NCBI GenBank assembly: GCA_963785425.1
Contig: CAWAVG010000004.1
Location: 1,240,001-1,304,000, forward strand
Source: RYN-133 sp963785425
Lineage (GTDB): Bacteria; Actinomycetota; Actinomycetes; Mycobacteriales; Jatrophihabitantaceae
Direction of reading: 5' to 3'
Length of the DNA stretch: 64,000 nt
Below, piece after piece: positions 61,383-64,000 of this stretch (position 1 is the stretch's first letter; each line of letters starts with the position of its first letter). Below the pieces are notes generated by a model. The model was not told the origin of the DNA and did not search any database. It worked only from the letters and a program-made list of their open reading frames with translations. Position numbers and translations under genes: made by a program.

Positions 61383-63118
61383 AGTCACCCCACGAAAACG
61401 CTCCGCAGAGAACGCTCCGCGTTTCCGCGGGGACACCGAGAAGTCTGCGTCTCGTCCTGCTGCTGTTCGTGCTGGCCGGCGCAGGCTTCCTGCTGGCGGC
61501 GCCCGCGGCCGCGCACGCCACGCTCGACAGCAGTTCGCCGGCCGACGGAGCGCGGCTGCGCACAGCTCCGGCCGCGGTGACGCTGCGCTTCGACGAGAAC
61601 GTCGGCATCGGCTACGTGCACGTCACCGACCAGACCGGGCGGCGCGTCGAGGGGGGTGCGCCGGCGCACCCGGGTGGCGACGGCGCCGTCGTCACCGTCG
61701 CGCTGCGGCACGGGCTGCACGACGCCAGCTTCACCGTCAGCTATCGCATGGTGTCGGCCGACTCGCACCCGATCGAGGGCACCGTCAGCTTCGTCGTGGG
61801 CGACGGCCCGCTGATCACGCGCGCACAGAAATCCGGCGCCACCCCGACCGGTGTGCCGTCGATCCTCGACACCGCGCACTGGGTCTCGACGCTGGGCTTC
61901 ACCGCTCTCGCCGGAGTGTGGCTGGTCTTCGCGGTCTGGCCCGCCGGCCGGGGCGACCGCCGCGTCCGCCGCATCGTCTGGACGGGCTGGACGGCCGCCC
62001 TGCTCGGCTCGATCGCCGAACTTCTGCTGCAAGGCGTGAACGCGGTCGGCGCGCCGGCGACGTCCGCGTTCAAGTGGTCGCTGATCGACGCGACGGTGCA
62101 CACGAACTTCGGCGGCTGGCACCTCGTGCGCATCGGGCTGCTCGCCGTCACCGGGGTGGTGCTCGCACTCGCACTGCGCCGGGGCCGTGATCGCGTGTGG
62201 TGCGAGGACGCGCTCGCCCCGCTCGGAGTCGTGATCGCCGAGACGTTCGCGATCGTGGGGCACGCGCGCACGACCTCGCCGGTGTGGCTCTCGGTCGGCA
62301 GCGACACCCTGCATCTTGCGGCCATCGGCGTCTGGCTCGGTGGGCTGATCATGCTGGTGGCTGCGGTGTTGCCGCGTCGCGATGCGGACGAACTTGCCGC
62401 AGTCATGCCGGTGTTCTCACGCGTCGCGTTCAGCGCGGTGGTCGTCATCGCCGTGACCGGCACCTACGCGGCGTACCGGGGGACGGGTTCGTGGCGCGCG
62501 CTGTTCGAGACCACCTACGGGCTGTTGATCGTCGCCAAGGTCGTCGGGTTCGTCGGGCTGTTGGCGCTCGGCAATCTGTCGCGCGTGCTGATCCGCCGCC
62601 GTCTCGGTGGACGGGTCGTCGCGTACGCGATGAGCGGCGACACCGAGGTCGAGCCGCCGCCGCGCGGATTCTCGTCCGTCGACGTGGAGCGCCTGCGCCG
62701 CTCGGTCGCCGTCGAGGTCGGCGTCGGCGTCGTCGTGCTCGTGCTGGCAGCCGTGTTGGTCGGGCAACCGCGCGGGTCGGACGCGATCGCCGCCGACGAC
62801 CGTGGAGCGGTGTCGGCGAGCGCCGCGCTCACCACACAACGCACCGCCTCGGTGACCGTCGATCCCGGCCGGCACGGTGTGGTCGGGGTACGGCTCGACC
62901 TCGGTGCGGGCCCGCAGCCCGAGCACGTGTCGGCGACCGCCACGCAGCCCGACGCGCAGCTCGGACCGATCCCGCTGCACCTGGTGCGCAGCGGCCCGTC
63001 CTACTACACGGCCGCCGGGCTGAACCTGCCGGTCTCGGGCACGTGGGTGCTCACAGTCGACGTCATGTTCTCGCAGTTCGATGCCATCGCCACCCAACTG
63101 AAGGTCGACCTTTCATGA
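61379..63118 (+). CDS. CopC-CopD fusion, copper uptake/resistance protein
   Basis: A protein of 579 residues. After a signal peptide (LLLFVLAGAGFLLAAPAAAH) the mature protein begins with HATLDSSSPADGARL, the copper-binding CopC start, with more ligands in RMVSADSHPIEGTVSF. From about residue 160 it is a CopD-type membrane domain with eight helices (SLGFTALAGVWLVFAVWPAG-like first helix, then HTNFGGWHLVRIGLLAV). A short beta-rich segment closes the protein. YcnJ-type fusions import copper. It is followed by ycnI- and SCO-like genes, each overlapping by ATGA. Confidence 0.9.
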   Translation: MKSPHENAPQRTLRVSAGTPRSLRLVLLLFVLAGAGFLLAAPAAAHATLDSSSPADGARLRTAPAAVTLRFDENVGIGYVHVTDQTGRRVEGGAPAHPGGDGAVVTVALRHGLHDASFTVSYRMVSADSHPIEGTVSFVVGDGPLITRAQKSGATPTGVPSILDTAHWVSTLGFTALAGVWLVFAVWPAGRGDRRVRRIVWTGWTAALLGSIAELLLQGVNAVGAPATSAFKWSLIDATVHTNFGGWHLVRIGLLAVTGVVLALALRRGRDRVWCEDALAPLGVVIAETFAIVGHARTTSPVWLSVGSDTLHLAAIGVWLGGLIMLVAAVLPRRDADELAAVMPVFSRVAFSAVVVIAVTGTYAAYRGTGSWRALFETTYGLLIVAKVVGFVGLLALGNLSRVLIRRRLGGRVVAYAMSGDTEVEPPPRGFSSVDVERLRRSVAVEVGVGVVVLVLAAVLVGQPRGSDAIAADDRGAVSASAALTTQRTASVTVDPGRHGVVGVRLDLGAGPQPEHVSATATQPDAQLGPIPLHLVRSGPSYYTAAGLNLPVSGTWVLTVDVMFSQFDAIATQLKVDLS

Positions 63119-63771
63119 GGAAGTTGATCGCCGCCGTGTGCGGCGCGTTCGTGTTCGCGCTCGCCGGGCCTGCCCTGGCGCACGTGACGGTGAGCAGTCC
63201 GGATGCGAAGGCCGGCGAGGAGGCGGTGCTGACCTTCCACGTCCCGACCGAGAGCGACACCGCAAGCACCACGAAGGTCGCGATCCAGCTGCCACCGTTC
63301 GCGTCGGTGTCGGTGCTGCCGATGCCGGGCTGGCAGATCGACACGCACACGAGCACCCTGGCCAAGCCGCTCACGACCGACGACGGCGACAAGGTGACGA
63401 AGGCGGTGTCCGAGATCGACTGGACCGCGACATCGAAGGCGAGCGCCATCGCGCCGGGACAGTTCCAGCAGTTCACGGTCGAGGCGGGCCCGCTGCCCGA
63501 GGCCGACTCGCTGGCCTTCGGCGTCGTGCAGACCTACAGCGACAAGACGGTGGTGCAGTGGAACGAGGTGCCCGCGCCGGGCAGCACTGCCGAGCCCGAC
63601 CATCCCAAGCCCGTCCTGACGCTGGCCGCCGATCCGGCGCCGGCGGCAGCGAAGCCCGCGAGCACGACCGGCCCGACCGTGCTCGCCATCGTCGCCCTCG
63701 TCGTCGCCGCGGCGGCGCTCGGTGTCGCAGTCGTCGGCCGGGCGCGCCGGAAGGACGGGGTGTCGTCATGA
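63115..63771 (+). CDS. YcnI-like (DUF1775) copper-associated membrane protein
   Basis: A protein of 218 residues with a signal peptide (LIAAVCGAFVFALAGPALA) and the mature N-terminus HVTVSSPDAKAGEEAVLTF; the His after cleavage and a later Trp (MPGWQID) are the copper-binding positions known for YcnI. A C-terminal helix (VLAIVALVVAAAALGVAVV) and basic tail anchor it. It accompanies CopC-CopD in copper handling. Its ATG overlaps the upstream stop and its stop overlaps the SCO gene. Confidence 0.9.
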   Translation: MRKLIAAVCGAFVFALAGPALAHVTVSSPDAKAGEEAVLTFHVPTESDTASTTKVAIQLPPFASVSVLPMPGWQIDTHTSTLAKPLTTDDGDKVTKAVSEIDWTATSKASAIAPGQFQQFTVEAGPLPEADSLAFGVVQTYSDKTVVQWNEVPAPGSTAEPDHPKPVLTLAADPAPAAAKPASTTGPTVLAIVALVVAAAALGVAVVGRARRKDGVSS

Positions 63772-64000
63772 GGTTTCGTGTTGCCCTGGTCGCGCTCGTG
63801 CTGGCGCTGGCGGGATGCGGCTCGTCCGCAGGTGGTTCGCCGCGCGCGTCCGATCTGAACGACAACAGCGGTGGCGGCAAGTACGCCGGGGTCGGGCTGA
63901 CCCCGCCGCTGCCGCGCCCGCAGTTCACGCTCACCGACACGTCCGGCAAGCGGTACTCGTTCGGCCAGCGCACGAACGACAAGACCACGCTGCTGTTCTT
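63768..64000 (+). CDS. SCO1/SenC-family lipoprotein (5' part only)
   Basis: The gene runs off the right edge after about 77 codons. It begins with a lipoprotein signal (VALVALVLALAGCGSS), a Ser/Asn/Gly-rich linker and the SCO entry strand PRPQFTLTDTSGKRYSF. The CxxxC site should come just past the edge. It is the fourth gene of the anti-sigma/copper operon and the third SCO-type gene in the window. Confidence 0.85.
   Translation, partial: MRFRVALVALVLALAGCGSSAGGSPRASDLNDNSGGGKYAGVGLTPPLPRPQFTLTDTSGKRYSFGQRTNDKTTLLF

Overview
The window is high-GC DNA with many GTG and TTG starts, tightly packed genes and ATGA/GTGA start-stop overlaps. This is typical of an actinomycete (Actinomycetota). Supporting markers are the prfB / ftsE-ftsX-smpB / ssrA neighbourhood, an aa3-type cytochrome oxidase region with ctaC, ctaD, ctaE, ctaB and ctaG, an SOS box of actinobacterial type, and TANNNT-N6-RTG leaderless promoters. 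I cannot name the genus. No insertion sequence, prophage, CRISPR array or tRNA gene was seen; the only RNA gene is tmRNA.

Layout. 1-0.9 kb: start of a 2-oxoacid dehydrogenase E1 alpha gene, divergent from an Lrp-type regulator. 1-6.7 kb: a translationally coupled signalling unit (receiver/flavin reductase fusion, cyclic-nucleotide-domain histidine kinase, UBP zinc finger) followed by a FUSC-type membrane protein. 6.7-11.9 kb: DUF1003 protein, low-molecular-weight phosphatase, broken fructosamine kinase, MmcQ/YjbR protein, membrane-anchored patatin. 11.9-20.1 kb: prfB, then a PAS-GGDEF-EAL gene and a drug-type ABC exporter lying between prfB and ftsE-ftsX-smpB. 20.1-26.3 kb: amidohydrolase, two unknown genes, DHA2 efflux pump with a divergent double Lrp regulator, tmRNA, DUF4232 protein. 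26.3-34.7 kb: secreted GH15 glycosidase, BrkB-like protein, acyl-CoA dehydrogenase pair, M1 peptidase, arginine deiminase. 34.7-39.1 kb: four-gene two-component cluster. 39.1-43.5 kb: APH(6)-like kinase, small unknown genes, a SCO-domain membrane protein with a lipoprotein. 43.5-51.4 kb: cytochrome oxidase structural and assembly genes. 51.5-57.2 kb: SplB-like radical SAM protein under an SOS box, sugar transporter, thyA-folA, xthA, small membrane proteins. 57.2-64 kb: S53 peptidase, thioesterase, ECF sigma factor divergent from an anti-sigma gene that is coupled to copper genes (CopC-CopD fusion, YcnI, SCO).

How the genes work together. Respiration and copper dominate the right half: oxidase subunits, heme O synthase (CtaB), CtaG, three SCO-type copper chaperones, a TlpA-like thioredoxin, a CuA-like protein overlapping ctaC, and a copper-uptake operon that begins with an anti-sigma factor. 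The left half carries ribosome rescue (SmpB and tmRNA), division (FtsEX) and redox or cyclic-nucleotide signalling.

Two cautions. Ten genes are interrupted by about 23 single-base frameshifts, nearly all of which look like one extra base; they are tagged pseudogene because the frame is broken here, but sequencing or assembly error is the likelier cause. Several intergenic gaps carry repeated palindromes or short repeat arrays, which are the least explained structures in the window.
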